In this document: positions 36,769 to 45,914 of the stretch, piece by piece | Position numbering within the stretch: the first letter of the stretch is position 1 | Layout of the letters: every line of letters begins with the position of its first letter | Origin: an uncultured Hungatella sp. | Lineage (GTDB): Bacteria > Bacillota > Clostridia > Lachnospirales > Lachnospiraceae | Assembly (NCBI GenBank): GCA_949879795.1 | Contig: CATLBR010000002.1 | Coordinates: forward strand, 1-64,000 | DNA length: 64,000 nt | Direction of reading: 5' to 3' | Translations under genes and position numbers: made by a program | The notes under the pieces: generated by a model | The model's database searches: none | Told to the model about the DNA's origin: nothing | Seen by the model: only the letters and a program-made list of their open reading frames with translations

Positions 36769-37206
36769 ATGAGCGCTAAAACAAAAATTGTGGTTCTGAG
36801 AATGAAGGAACTGATTTATACTGCGGTTTTTCTCGGTCTGGCGGTAGTCCTGATCACCCTGTTTCTGATCATGTTCCGCCCGAGGCAGGACCCGGCTTCC
36901 TCCTCCCAGAGCGCCGCTTACATACCAGGAGTCTACACTTCCTCTATGACCTTAGGCGGCCAGAGCCTGAATGTGGAGGTCACGGTGAACGCCGACCAGA
37001 TCCAGTCCGTGTCCTTTGTGTCCCTGGATGAGGCGGTTACCACCATGTACCCTCTGATGCAGCCTGTCATGGACGATCTGGCCTGGCAGATTGTACAGAA
37101 TCAGTCCACTGAAAATCTCTCCTACTCTCAGGAAACCCGCTACACCTCCCAGTCCCTGATCGGCGCCATTGACCGGGCTCTGGATAAGGCAAAAGTAAGA
37201 AATTAG
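36769..37206 (+). CDS. Small membrane-anchored protein resembling an FMN-binding domain without its attachment motif
   Basis: 145 aa with one N-terminal transmembrane segment (about residues 14-36) and an outside domain. The pattern YIPGVYTSSM...LNVEVTVNADQIQSVSF...and YTSQSLIGAIDRALDKA follows the layout of FMN_bind domains, but the SGAT motif that carries covalent FMN is missing, so flavin binding is doubtful. The family is not known to me by name. GGAGG lies before the ATG and it has its own promoter. The gene 58 bp downstream (MATE exporter) also has its own promoter. Confidence 0.6.
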   Translation: MSAKTKIVVLRMKELIYTAVFLGLAVVLITLFLIMFRPRQDPASSSQSAAYIPGVYTSSMTLGGQSLNVEVTVNADQIQSVSFVSLDEAVTTMYPLMQPVMDDLAWQIVQNQSTENLSYSQETRYTSQSLIGAIDRALDKAKVRN

Positions 37207-37210
37207 ACAG

Positions 37211-37239
37211 TTGTTTTTCCCCTCCTCCTGTGCTATAGT
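37211..37239 (+). promoter_or_regulatory. Sigma-A promoter of the MATE gene
   Basis: -35 TTGTTT (37211-37216), 17-base spacer, -10 TATAGT (37234-37239); GGAGAAGGGG ribosome site and ATG at 37265 follow. Confidence 0.65.
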
Positions 37240-37264
37240 TTCCTTATCAGGGAGAAGGGGAATT

Positions 37265-38650
37265 ATGGAACGCATGATAAAAAATAAAGAGCTCGCAGAC
37301 GAGCAGAATCAGATTACGGAAGGTGTTATCTGGAAACAGCTGCTGCTGTTTTTCTTCCCCATTCTGTTCGGTACATTTTTTCAACAGCTTTACAACACCG
37401 TAGACGCCATCGTGGTAGGACAATTCGTAGGAAAAGAGGCGCTGGCTGCCGTGGGAGGGCCTACCGGGACTCTGATCAATCTGCTGGTAGGCTTTTTCGT
37501 GGGCCTTTCTTCCGGCGCCACGGTGATCATCTCACAGTTTTACGGCGCCAAAAGGGAGGACAAGGTGGGCTTCGCCGTCCACACCTCGGTGGCTTTCTCC
37601 ATCCTCTGCGGCTTGGGAATCATGGCTGTGGGGATTCTTGGAGCCCCGTATGCTCTGTCCATGATGGGCACACCGGAGGATATCCTGGAACACGCCATCC
37701 TTTACATACGCATCTACTTTCTTGGATCCATCCCCAATCTGATCTACAACATGGGATCGGGAATCCTGAGGGCCGTGGGAGATTCCAAGCGCCCTCTTTT
37801 GTTCCTCATCACCGGCTGTCTTACCAACATTGTCCTCGACGTGGTGCTGGTGGTTTTCCTCCGCATGGGTGTGGCCGGCGCAGCGGCGGCCACGGTCTTC
37901 TCACAGACTGCCAGCTCTCTTTTTGTGGTGGCGGTACTGACTCGAACCCATGAGATGTACCGGCTCGTCTTCTCCCGCATCCGCCTGGACCGCCGTATGC
38001 TGAACCGCATCATCCGCATCGGACTCCCCGCCGGACTTCAGTCGGTGATGTACTCTCTGTCCAATGTTATCATTCAATCCAGCGTCAACAGTCTGGGAAC
38101 CGACACCATCGCGGCCTGGACCGCCTACGGAAAGATCGACAGCGTGTTCTGGATGATCATCAACGCCTTCGGCATCTCCATCACCACCTTTGTGGGACAG
38201 AATTACGGTGCGGGAAAGATGGAGCGGGTAAAAAAGGGAATCCGGCAGTGTATGGCCATGACCGTAGCCTCCGCTCTGGGTCTGTCCTTTGTCCTGTACC
38301 ATTTTGGCTTTTACATTTTTAAGATTTTTACCACAGACGTGGCGGTGCTGGAAAAGGGTATGGAGATCCTCCACTTCCTGGTACCTGCTTTCGTCACCTA
38401 TGTGGCTATAGAGATCTACTCCGGAGCCCTGAGAGGCATCGGCGACTCCTGGATCCCCATGATCCTTACCATGCTGGGGGTCTGCGCTCTCCGTGTGGCG
38501 TGGATCCTGGTGGCCGTGCCTCTGCGGAGAACCATCACCACGGTGGTGTTCAGCTATCCTCTGACCTGGACGGTGACCTCGGTGCTGTTTATCATCTATT
38601 TTCATCGATTCAGCAAGCTGGGAAGAAAAAAAGCCTCCTCCTTCAGATGA
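37265..38650 (+). CDS. MATE-family efflux transporter
   Basis: Multidrug/toxin extrusion antiporter, 461 aa, about twelve transmembrane segments. Family landmarks are FGTFFQQLYNTVDAIVVGQFVG in the first helix pair and FGISITTFVGQNYGAGKMERVKKG in the second half. The start at 37265 follows GAAGGGG; the upstream extension of the frame contains the promoter and so is not translated. A TetR-type regulator follows immediately, a common pairing for drug exporters. Confidence 0.9.
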   Translation: MERMIKNKELADEQNQITEGVIWKQLLLFFFPILFGTFFQQLYNTVDAIVVGQFVGKEALAAVGGPTGTLINLLVGFFVGLSSGATVIISQFYGAKREDKVGFAVHTSVAFSILCGLGIMAVGILGAPYALSMMGTPEDILEHAILYIRIYFLGSIPNLIYNMGSGILRAVGDSKRPLLFLITGCLTNIVLDVVLVVFLRMGVAGAAAATVFSQTASSLFVVAVLTRTHEMYRLVFSRIRLDRRMLNRIIRIGLPAGLQSVMYSLSNVIIQSSVNSLGTDTIAAWTAYGKIDSVFWMIINAFGISITTFVGQNYGAGKMERVKKGIRQCMAMTVASALGLSFVLYHFGFYIFKIFTTDVAVLEKGMEILHFLVPAFVTYVAIEIYSGALRGIGDSWIPMILTMLGVCALRVAWILVAVPLRRTITTVVFSYPLTWTVTSVLFIIYFHRFSKLGRKKASSFR

Positions 38651-38651
38651 C

Positions 38652-38681
38652 TTGATTTACCTTCATTTCTTATGATAAAAT
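38652..38681 (+). promoter_or_regulatory. Promoter of the TetR-type regulator gene
   Basis: -35 TTGATT (38652-38657), 18-base spacer, -10 TAAAAT (38676-38681). It lies over the first codons of the longest open frame, which argues that the regulator starts at 38702 or 38723. Confidence 0.5.
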
Positions 38682-38722
38682 GGGGCATCAAACAAATTTC
38701 CATGAAGGGATGGGCCTCCTCT

Positions 38723-39385
38723 ATGAAAACCAATGACAAATACACAGATATTTTTCTCGCATCCCACAAGCTCTTCCTGTCCCAGGGCTATGAGGCCACC
38801 ACCATACGGCAAATCTCCGACAAGGCTGGCGTGAGCCTGGGACTGACTAACCATTTTTTTCACTCCAAACAGGAGCTGGCCGGCCTTATGCTGGATATGC
38901 TGTTTGCCTTCACCGCCCGCTGCTGCGGCAGGCAGGACACCGGCCCGGATCTCCTGGCTCATGGAATGGTCTGCTCCCGTGTGGGGATCCTGTATCTGGC
39001 CCAGGGAAAATACCGCCGGTTTTATACGGAATGCCTCAGACACGACATCTATTTTTCCAGGCTGGAGGAGAACCCTGACCGTTCCCTCTATGAGCTGGCC
39101 CAGACGTATAAATTCCCGGTGGATGACGACCTGTTTCTTTTCTACGGAACCTATGTTCCCTACAACTGTGAAAAAACTCTGGTTCTCAGCAAAGAAAAGA
39201 GCATGTTTCCCACCATCTCCCAGGAAGATATTCCCGACTATATCGCCATAAGCAAATTTGAACATTTTCTGGAAACCGACATACTAAACACGGCTCTGGA
39301 CAACGCTCACAACGTCGCCAGAGCCGTGCTCTCCCGGATGCCTGCCGTGGTTCCGGACAGGTTTCTCATGGAATTCTTATCATAA
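38723..39385 (+). CDS. TetR/AcrR-family transcriptional regulator
   Basis: About 220 aa. N-terminal HTH: IFLASHKLFLSQGYEATTIRQISDKAGVS...(read in two pieces) followed by LTNHFFHSKQELAGLML, the standard TetR DNA-binding layout; the C-terminal ligand domain is not diagnostic. Start uncertain (38702 or 38723) because no good ribosome site is present; 38672 is ruled out if the promoter at 38652-38681 is real. It likely controls the adjacent MATE exporter or the convergent flavin lipoprotein gene. Confidence 0.8.
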   Translation: MKTNDKYTDIFLASHKLFLSQGYEATTIRQISDKAGVSLGLTNHFFHSKQELAGLMLDMLFAFTARCCGRQDTGPDLLAHGMVCSRVGILYLAQGKYRRFYTECLRHDIYFSRLEENPDRSLYELAQTYKFPVDDDLFLFYGTYVPYNCEKTLVLSKEKSMFPTISQEDIPDYIAISKFEHFLETDILNTALDNAHNVARAVLSRMPAVVPDRFLMEFLS

Positions 39386-39439
39386 CCTCCGCCGGACTTT
39401 CATGTGTGGCAGCAAGCACGCAGCCAGGCACATAGCGGT

Positions 39440-41257
39440 TTACTTCAATGTCTCTACAGCCTGCTCTCCTGCAACCCGGCCGAAGCACACGGACTGAGAG
39501 TAGCCGCCGGACTGCCATGTCACCTCGCCGGACGCGTACAGGCCTTCCACAGGGGTTCCGTCCTCATACAGTACCTGGGCATTCTCGTTACAGGACACAC
39601 CGCCCTTGGTCATATGGTTTGCAGCCTCAATGCGAACGCCATAGTAGGGACCCTCCGCATCAAGAGGACGAGAAGCTGCTGCTTCCAGGAGCTGGTCTGT
39701 CTCTCCTGCCTCCGCTGCCCCGTTAAAGTCGGCAACTGTCTGCTCAAGTCCTGCCGGATCAATCCCCAAAGCCTCAGCCAGCTCGGTTATGGTGTCGCCC
39801 TGAGAATAATATCCCAGCCCTACATGCTTGCGGATTCTGTAGAAAGAATCGTATCCTGTCTGATCCGTGATGCTGTATACAGCGCCGTCGGTCTGCGCCT
39901 GTATAGTGGTTCCAAGATTCAGGCCGCCAGCGTTCTCAGAGATGAACCTCTCTCCCTCTTTGTTTACCAGAAGACTCAGATCTGCGCCGCCGGTTAAGTC
40001 TCTGCGGGGAACAATGATGTTGGGGAACACCCGGACATTGTCCATCTGCTCCAGTTTGAAGCCGTTGTCCACAAACACCTTGACAAAATCGCCTGTGGTT
40101 CCCATCTGATTGGATGTATTCAGCACCTCATATCCGGGAGCGTACTCGGCCAGCAGCTCTTTGCTGCTGCAGAAACCGCCGGTAGCGATGATGGTGTTCT
40201 GAGCTTTGATGGCATAGCTCTCTTTGTTGTTGTTCTCCACGTTGACGCCTACGCAGCGGCCGTCTTCCATGATCAGGTCGATTCCCTTGGTCCCGGTGCG
40301 GATATCGATTCCCAATTCCACCGCACACTGCTCCATGCCTGCCTGAATCACTTCACCTGCGTACTGATCTTTCTCTGCCATGTGGTTCATGGCACCGTAA
40401 TTGTCGTTCAGCTCCACGCCCATATCGCGAAGCCACGCGTCCAGAACATTCTCCTGCTCTGCCCACACTTCCACTCGCTCCATGGTATCGCCCGCCGTGG
40501 ATTTTGCCTCTATAAAGTTCTCCACCTGATTCACGGTCCATTTCTCATTGCCTGCCGCCTTCTGGGCTTCCGAGTTGATCAGGTCATAAAAATTCATGTC
40601 AAATTTGCCGTTGCCGCTCAGGATGTCCATCTTCTCAACGAGAATGACATTCACATCCTTGTTGATCTGCTTGGCTGTGATCGCCGCAGCCAGGCCGGAG
40701 GGACCACCCCCTACCACCACGATATCCGCAGTCACGTCATCCAGCGTCTTTGCCTCTTTCTCCGGACCAGCGGTAGCCATGGTAATCTTCTCCACCTCAA
40801 GCCCTGCCTGACCCATGGCATCGGCAACTGCTGCCTTCACCGCATAGGAAGAAAATGTAGCTGCGCTGACGCTGTCCACCACCGGAGAGTTGGCCTCTAA
40901 GATCCTCTCTCTGATGATGGGGAAGGCTCTGTCCATAACCACGTTGGTCTCGTGATGGTCGCCCAGTTCCAACTCCGTGATGGTATCTCCCTCGATGGTC
41001 ACCTTCAGGTTCAGTTCCCCGCCGTAACCGCTGCCTTTGGCATCGTACACCACAGGTCCTGCCTCAGCCTTTGTAGTCTCGGCTTCTGTCGCCGGGGCCT
41101 CTGTCGCGGCCTCCGCGGTCGTTGTGGGAGCTGCCGTGGTAGTCTCCGGCGCCGCTGTCGCTGTCGTCTCCCCTGTTCCCGCTCCGCCCGAACATGCCGT
41201 CAGGCTCAGAGCTGCCGCCGATGCGGCAAACGTCTTCAATAACCTTGCTTTTTTCAT
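39440..41257 (-). CDS. Extracellular flavin lipoprotein reductase (FMN-bind + FAD-binding fumarate-reductase-like)
   Basis: Secreted lipoprotein, 605 aa: signal peptide with lipobox LTAC (Cys22), a Thr/Ala/Glu linker (25-65), an FMN_bind domain with the covalent-FMN motif SAATFSS (131-137, FMN expected on Thr134), then a FAD_binding_2 domain starting ADIVVVGGGPSG (FAD GxGxxG at 183-188) and ending GLYASGEVTW / VCFGRVAGEQA. This is the plan of extracellular flavin reductases that reduce fumarate, urocanate or similar acceptors. The acceptor here is unknown. The start at 41257 has GGAGG upstream and matches the promoter. Confidence 0.88.
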   Translation of the reverse strand: MKKARLLKTFAASAAALSLTACSGGAGTGETTATAAPETTTAAPTTTAEAATEAPATEAETTKAEAGPVVYDAKGSGYGGELNLKVTIEGDTITELELGDHHETNVVMDRAFPIIRERILEANSPVVDSVSAATFSSYAVKAAVADAMGQAGLEVEKITMATAGPEKEAKTLDDVTADIVVVGGGPSGLAAAITAKQINKDVNVILVEKMDILSGNGKFDMNFYDLINSEAQKAAGNEKWTVNQVENFIEAKSTAGDTMERVEVWAEQENVLDAWLRDMGVELNDNYGAMNHMAEKDQYAGEVIQAGMEQCAVELGIDIRTGTKGIDLIMEDGRCVGVNVENNNKESYAIKAQNTIIATGGFCSSKELLAEYAPGYEVLNTSNQMGTTGDFVKVFVDNGFKLEQMDNVRVFPNIIVPRRDLTGGADLSLLVNKEGERFISENAGGLNLGTTIQAQTDGAVYSITDQTGYDSFYRIRKHVGLGYYSQGDTITELAEALGIDPAGLEQTVADFNGAAEAGETDQLLEAAASRPLDAEGPYYGVRIEAANHMTKGGVSCNENAQVLYEDGTPVEGLYASGEVTWQSGGYSQSVCFGRVAGEQAVETLK

Positions 41258-41311
41258 AACAATCCTCCAATTTTTTTCAGGCCGTCTCATCCCTTTCGAC
41301 CTGTAGTTAAC

Positions 41312-41340
41312 ATTATATCTTGCTGTGAATGATTTATCAA
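41312..41340 (-). promoter_or_regulatory. Sigma-A promoter of the flavin lipoprotein gene
   Basis: On the minus strand, -35 TTGATA (41340-41335), 17-base spacer, perfect -10 TATAAT (41317-41312), 55 bp before the chosen ATG. Confidence 0.8.
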
Positions 41341-41434
41341 TCATCTTTTCCCTACATGGAAAATTTCGGCAGAATCTATAGTTTTCAGAGGCTTTTTATG
41401 TGTAAAACGCAGAAAGGGGCGTTGACCTAAAATT

Positions 41435-41484
41435 AAAAGGGCTGTTGCACTGACAGTAAAAATGATCTGTGCAACAGCCTTTTT
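41435..41484 (-). terminator. Terminator of the choline-binding-like gene
   Basis: On the minus strand, 1 base after the stop codon: stem of about 16 bp, AAAAGGCTGTTGCAC paired with GTGCAACAGCCCTTTT, followed by AATTTT. Confidence 0.8.
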
Positions 41485-41485
41485 C

Positions 41486-42343
41486 TCAGTTTTTGTTTAC
41501 ACTTTCCAGCGTAAACCCGATAAAACTGTTTGGGTTTTCTGTAAATACCGCAGTAAGATCTCCGCTTGTATCAAGTTCAGATACGTTATAAGTAACTGTA
41601 TAATGAACATTCAGATATAACTTTCCTCCGGCCAGGTGATAATCGGTAATTATGGCATCGGTTACTCCGTCCCCATCTGCACCTCCTATAGAAATAGTAG
41701 TATCATCTATCTGGAAATCTCTGATAGTGAGCATGTCCTCCTTCACCGGATGCCCATATAGATCCTCTATCCGCTTAAAGACCTTATATTTAGCAAAATA
41801 CCTCCTTCCGGAATCCAATGCTTCTGTATAAAACCCGCACACAAGATTAGAATCAGACCCTGAGAGATCATCATACATCTCAGAGTTGAGGTGACCATAA
41901 AGTATATGGCTTATGTTGTCAGAGGTCAGATTTTCTGTTTTATCCGGCAGGAAATCCGGAACCGAAGGGATCACATTCTCCAAAACCTTTTGCATGATTT
42001 CTCTCTGGCTTGAAGATAATGTAAAATCTTCCTTTACACTGCCGGAAGTTTTTGTCCTTACCTTTCCAAATTCGATCCACGCTCCATTTTGATTTACCTG
42101 GCTTCCGTCAGGTGTGGTCGTATCCATCAGACAGTATCCGTTCGCATCAAAGTAATAGCACTCTGAGATGCCATCGACGTCCCCATCAATCCACTGCCAA
42201 CTGGCATCTGGCCAGGTTCCGTCGTCATTGGAATACCACCAGCCGTTGGCATCTGTCTGCCAGGTTCCTGCATAGACAGTTGCGGCTGCAGATATTGAAA
42301 TTAAAATTCCTGATATCGCGATTATGAATTTTCGATTAATCAT
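41486..42343 (-). CDS. Secreted protein with choline/cell-wall-binding-like repeats
   Basis: 285 aa with a signal peptide (cleavage near VYAG, residue 26). Residues 27-95 carry aromatic CW-binding-like repeats (GTWQTDANGWWYSNDDGTWP, SWQWIDG, CYYFDANGYCL), as used to hold proteins to choline or wall polymers. The remaining 190 residues form an unrecognised domain with DSGRRYFAKYKVFK and LYLNVHYTVTYNVSEL. More AT-rich than its neighbours. AGAGGAAACG precedes the ATG. It is alone, with its own terminator. No function is assigned. Confidence 0.7.
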   Translation of the reverse strand: MINRKFIIAISGILISISAAATVYAGTWQTDANGWWYSNDDGTWPDASWQWIDGDVDGISECYYFDANGYCLMDTTTPDGSQVNQNGAWIEFGKVRTKTSGSVKEDFTLSSSQREIMQKVLENVIPSVPDFLPDKTENLTSDNISHILYGHLNSEMYDDLSGSDSNLVCGFYTEALDSGRRYFAKYKVFKRIEDLYGHPVKEDMLTIRDFQIDDTTISIGGADGDGVTDAIITDYHLAGGKLYLNVHYTVTYNVSELDTSGDLTAVFTENPNSFIGFTLESVNKN

Positions 42344-42384
42344 CGTTTCCTCTTTATTGTATCCATGCCCCAGAATGATCTACC

Positions 42385-43638
42385 CTAATTCGCCTTCCTG
42401 TTAATAAATTCTGTCTTGATCTTTGAGTACACAAATTTCTGGCTGCCGTACAGCCCATAATACCCCGACAGCGTGAAACTGACCGCTATAGCTATGGCAA
42501 AGTAAGGCATCGCCTCAAACCCGCACATCTCAAAAGCGATAAACATGCTGGACACGGGGCAGTTGGTCACCCCCGCAAACAGGGCTGCCATGCCGCATGC
42601 CGCACACAGGGACGGAGAGAAGCCGAAAAGCGTCCCCGCGATGCACCCGAAGGTGGCTCCCACGCACATGGTAGGCACGATCTCGCCTCCCTTGTACCCT
42701 GCCCCCAGAGTCACTGCGGTGAACAGCAGCTTCAGAAGAAATGCCTCATACCTGACATGCCCCTCCAGGGCCTCCTCTATGAGCGCCATGCTGCTGCCAT
42801 TGTATGTACGGGTGCCTGTCAGAAGAGTCAGGCCCATGAGGATAAACGCCCCGGCCAGGATCCGAACATAAGGATTCTTAAAAAACCTTTTATACAGATG
42901 CTCCGCCTGGTGGAGCACAAGGCAGAAGACAATACTCAGCACCGCGCACAGAATCCCCAGGCATATGATGAGCACTGCAGGCACAAACCCGAACTCCGGT
43001 ATCTCCCTGATCACAAAGTGCTCCCCCGACAGCCCCATGATTCCCGCGATCCCCGCTCCTATAAAGGAGGCGAACAGGCAGGGCACCAGAGCCGCGTAGT
43101 ACATGACGCCGATACTCACCACTTCCATGGAAAAAATACCGGCCGCCAGCGGCGTGCCGAACAGCGCCCCGAAGCAGGCACTCATGCCGCACATCACCGC
43201 CACTTTCCCGTCCCGCTCATCCAGCCGCAGAACTTTTCCCACCAGGGTCCCCAGACTTCCGCCGATCTGGAGAGCCGCCCCCTCTCTTCCCGCCGACCCG
43301 CCGGTCAGGTGGGTAAGCACCGTGCCGGCGAAGATCAGGGGACCGGTGGCCATGGACATCTTCTGATCCGAGGAGATGGCCTCCAGAACCATGTTAGTGC
43401 CTCTGTTCTTCCCCTCCTTTGTCACCTGGTACAAAAACACGATGATCACGCCGGACACGGGAAGCATGAACAAAAGCCAGCCGTGCTGCTGAAAGCCGGC
43501 GGCGGCAAGGCGTATCCCGTGTCCGAAGACACCGCCGATCAGGCCTCCCAATATTCCTGTCACACCGGAGATCACCGCCCATTTTACAAAATAGTCCACC
43601 TGAGCCCCGAAAGGCACCTTTATCTTTAACTGTTCCAT
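42385..43638 (-). CDS. ClC-family ion channel/antiporter, CLC-F-like
   Basis: Integral membrane protein, 417 aa, of the ClC fold. The gating motif reads GGSAGREGAALQIGG (Glu119), and the first anion motif GSGIP is replaced by RGTNMV (Asn82-Met83). Both fit the fluoride/proton antiporter branch (CLC-F) better than chloride channels, in which Ser is present. I found no crcB (fluoride) riboswitch in the 96 bp upstream, so fluoride specificity is an inference from motifs only. AAAGGGAAG lies before the ATG. Confidence 0.8.
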   Translation of the reverse strand: MEQLKIKVPFGAQVDYFVKWAVISGVTGILGGLIGGVFGHGIRLAAAGFQQHGWLLFMLPVSGVIIVFLYQVTKEGKNRGTNMVLEAISSDQKMSMATGPLIFAGTVLTHLTGGSAGREGAALQIGGSLGTLVGKVLRLDERDGKVAVMCGMSACFGALFGTPLAAGIFSMEVVSIGVMYYAALVPCLFASFIGAGIAGIMGLSGEHFVIREIPEFGFVPAVLIICLGILCAVLSIVFCLVLHQAEHLYKRFFKNPYVRILAGAFILMGLTLLTGTRTYNGSSMALIEEALEGHVRYEAFLLKLLFTAVTLGAGYKGGEIVPTMCVGATFGCIAGTLFGFSPSLCAACGMAALFAGVTNCPVSSMFIAFEMCGFEAMPYFAIAIAVSFTLSGYYGLYGSQKFVYSKIKTEFINRKAN

Positions 43639-43734
43639 CTTCCCTTTTCCCCCTGAACTTTCCCACAGGCAGCGGCCGATGCCAAACTGACTGGCCCCGT
43701 ACGCTGCCTGTGTTCCTGTCTTTTCTGTCGATTG

Positions 43735-44958
43735 CTATTCTGTGTAAGTCCCTGAGGCCTTCACCAGTTTGGGCCGGTATCCAGCCTCGTTCAGCGCCCT
43801 GACGATGGCGTTCTTGTGCTCGGTTCCGAAGGCCTCGATGGTGATCTTAAGTTCCACCGCCGCATTTCGGTTGATGCTGATAAACTGGTTGTGCTCCAGC
43901 TTGATGACGTTGCCCTTCTCCTCCGCCAGAAGCGTGGAAATCTTCGCCAGCTCTCCTGGTTTGTCGGGGAGAAGCACAGACACTGTAAATACCCGATCTC
44001 TCTGTACCAGACCATGCTGCACTACGGATGCCATGGTGATCACATCCATGTTGCCGCCGCTTAAGACAGAGACGATCTTTTTCTTTTGCACGTTCAGGTG
44101 TTTAAGCGCCGCCACCGTGAGGAGACCGGAATTCTCCACGATCATCTTGTGGTTCTCCACCATGTCCAGGAAGGTCACGATAAGCTCGCTGTCCTCCACG
44201 GTGATAATATCGTCCACATTCTCCTGGATATAGGGGAAAATCAGATCGCCGGGACATTTTACAGCCGTGCCGTCGGCAATGGTGTCAGCGGTCTTCAGCG
44301 TCACCACATGACCTGCTTTCAGGGATTCCTGCATACAGTTGGCCCCCGCCGGCTCCACGCCGATGATCTTGATCTTGGGATTCAAAAGTTTTGCCAGGGT
44401 GGAGACCCCTGCACACAGTCCGCCTCCCCCTACGGGTACCAGAATATAGTCCACGGTGGGCAGTTCCTTGATGATCTCCATGGCGATGGTTCCCTGCCCT
44501 GTGGCCACGGCCAGATCGTTGAATGGGTGGACGAAGGTCATCTTCTTCTCCTGAGCCAGCTGGCAGGCGTAGGCACAGCACTCGTCAAAATCGTTTCCCT
44601 CCAGAACCACTTCCGCCCCGTAATTCCTGGTGCGGTTCACCTTGATCAGCGGCGTGGTGGTGGGCATGACCACCGTAGCCGGAACCCCCGCCAGCTTCGC
44701 CGCGTAGGCCACGCCCTGGGCATGATTTCCCGCGGAGGCAGTGATAAGACCATGCTGCTTCTCCTCCTGAGTCAGGGTGCTGATCTTGTAGTACGCTCCT
44801 CTCAGCTTGTAAGCCCCTGTGTATTGCATGTTCTCAGGTTTAAAATACACCTTATTGCCGGTCTGCTCAGAAAAATATTCGCTGTACACCAGCTTTGTCT
44901 CCTGAGTTACCTTCCCCACTGCCTCTGAAGCTTCCTCAAAACTTTCCAATGTCATCAT
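43735..44958 (-). CDS. ilvA: Threonine ammonia-lyase with ACT domain
   Basis: PLP enzyme converting threonine to 2-oxobutyrate and ammonia. 407 aa: catalytic domain with the PLP lysine in YTGAYKLRGAYYKI, SAGNHAQGVAYAAK and the glycine-rich PVGGGGLCAGV, followed by one C-terminal ACT domain from about residue 325 (FTVSVLLPDKPGELAKIS). One ACT domain and this length match the single-ACT IlvA/TdcB branch in Firmicutes; feedback control by isoleucine cannot be judged. GGAGAGGA precedes the ATG. 4 bp upstream of ftsY's stop, so it follows that operon. Confidence 0.9.
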   Translation of the reverse strand: MMTLESFEEASEAVGKVTQETKLVYSEYFSEQTGNKVYFKPENMQYTGAYKLRGAYYKISTLTQEEKQHGLITASAGNHAQGVAYAAKLAGVPATVVMPTTTPLIKVNRTRNYGAEVVLEGNDFDECCAYACQLAQEKKMTFVHPFNDLAVATGQGTIAMEIIKELPTVDYILVPVGGGGLCAGVSTLAKLLNPKIKIIGVEPAGANCMQESLKAGHVVTLKTADTIADGTAVKCPGDLIFPYIQENVDDIITVEDSELIVTFLDMVENHKMIVENSGLLTVAALKHLNVQKKKIVSVLSGGNMDVITMASVVQHGLVQRDRVFTVSVLLPDKPGELAKISTLLAEEKGNVIKLEHNQFISINRNAAVELKITIEAFGTEHKNAIVRALNEAGYRPKLVKASGTYTE

Positions 44959-44962
44959 ATCT

Positions 44963-45904
44963 TCATTCCTCTCCTCTTTTTATATTAAACAGTGCATTGA
45001 TAAACTCTTCTGCATTGAATTTCTGCAGATCGTCGATCTGTTCTCCTATGCCGATGTATTTCACCGGGATTCCCAGCTCTGACTGGATGGCCACGGCGAT
45101 GCCGCCTTTCGCGGTTCCGTCCAGCTTGGTCAAGATAATGCCGGTGATATCCGCCACCTCCATAAACTGTCTGGCCTGAGAGAGCGCGTTCTGCCCCGTA
45201 GTTCCGTCCAGAACCACCAGCGTCTCCCGGTATGCCTCGGGGTACTCCTTGTCTATGATCCGGTTGATCTTCTTTAACTCTTCCATCAGATTCTTCTTAT
45301 TGTGAAGCCGTCCTGCGGTATCGCAGATGAGCACATCCGCATTTCTGGATTTTGCTGCGGCGATAGCGTCATAAATCACCGCTGCCGGGTCGGAACCCTC
45401 CTGCTGAGCGATGATGTCTACTCCCGCCCGATGGGACCACTCGGTCAGCTGTTCGATGGCCGCTGCCCGGAAGGTATCCGCCGCCGCCATGATCACCTTT
45501 TTGCCGCTGTCCTTCAGCTGCCCTGCCAGTTTTCCCACAGAAGTGGTCTTTCCCACACCGTTGACGCCGATAACCAGGATCACCGACTTCCTGTTCTCGA
45601 ACTCATAGGCATTTTCACCCAGATCCATCTGCTGCTTCATGGTCTCCATGAGAATAGCCTTGCACTCCGACGGTTCCTTGATGTGCTGTTCCTTCACCTT
45701 GGCACGGAGATTTTCCACTATGGACATGGTTGTCTGTATCCCCAGATCTCCCATGATCAGGATCTCTTCAATCTCCTCGTAAAAGTCATCGTCGATAGCG
45801 GAGAAACCGCTGAAAATAGAATCCATACCGGATATGATGTTATTTCTTGTCTTGGCAAGGCCTTCCACCAGCCTGCCGAAAAATCCCTTTTTTCCTTCTC
45901 CCAT
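44963..45904 (-). CDS. ftsY: Signal recognition particle receptor FtsY
   Basis: SRP-receptor GTPase that docks ribosome-SRP complexes at the membrane. 313 aa with a short N-terminal basic region rather than a long acidic A domain, then the NG domain: GVNGVGKTTSVGKLA (P-loop), DTAGRLHNKKNLMEEL, TKLDGTAKGG and GIPVKYIGIGEQIDDL. Start at the ATG at 45904, after GGAGGGAGACA. 10 bp after smc. Confidence 0.96.
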   Translation of the reverse strand: MGEGKKGFFGRLVEGLAKTRNNIISGMDSIFSGFSAIDDDFYEEIEEILIMGDLGIQTTMSIVENLRAKVKEQHIKEPSECKAILMETMKQQMDLGENAYEFENRKSVILVIGVNGVGKTTSVGKLAGQLKDSGKKVIMAAADTFRAAAIEQLTEWSHRAGVDIIAQQEGSDPAAVIYDAIAAAKSRNADVLICDTAGRLHNKKNLMEELKKINRIIDKEYPEAYRETLVVLDGTTGQNALSQARQFMEVADITGIILTKLDGTAKGGIAVAIQSELGIPVKYIGIGEQIDDLQKFNAEEFINALFNIKRGEE

Positions 45905-45914
45905 TGTCTCCCTC

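Noticed and set aside
43639-43734. Fluoride (crcB) riboswitch in front of the ClC gene
   Set aside because: The expected pseudoknot landmarks are absent; only a simple GC-rich stem is present.
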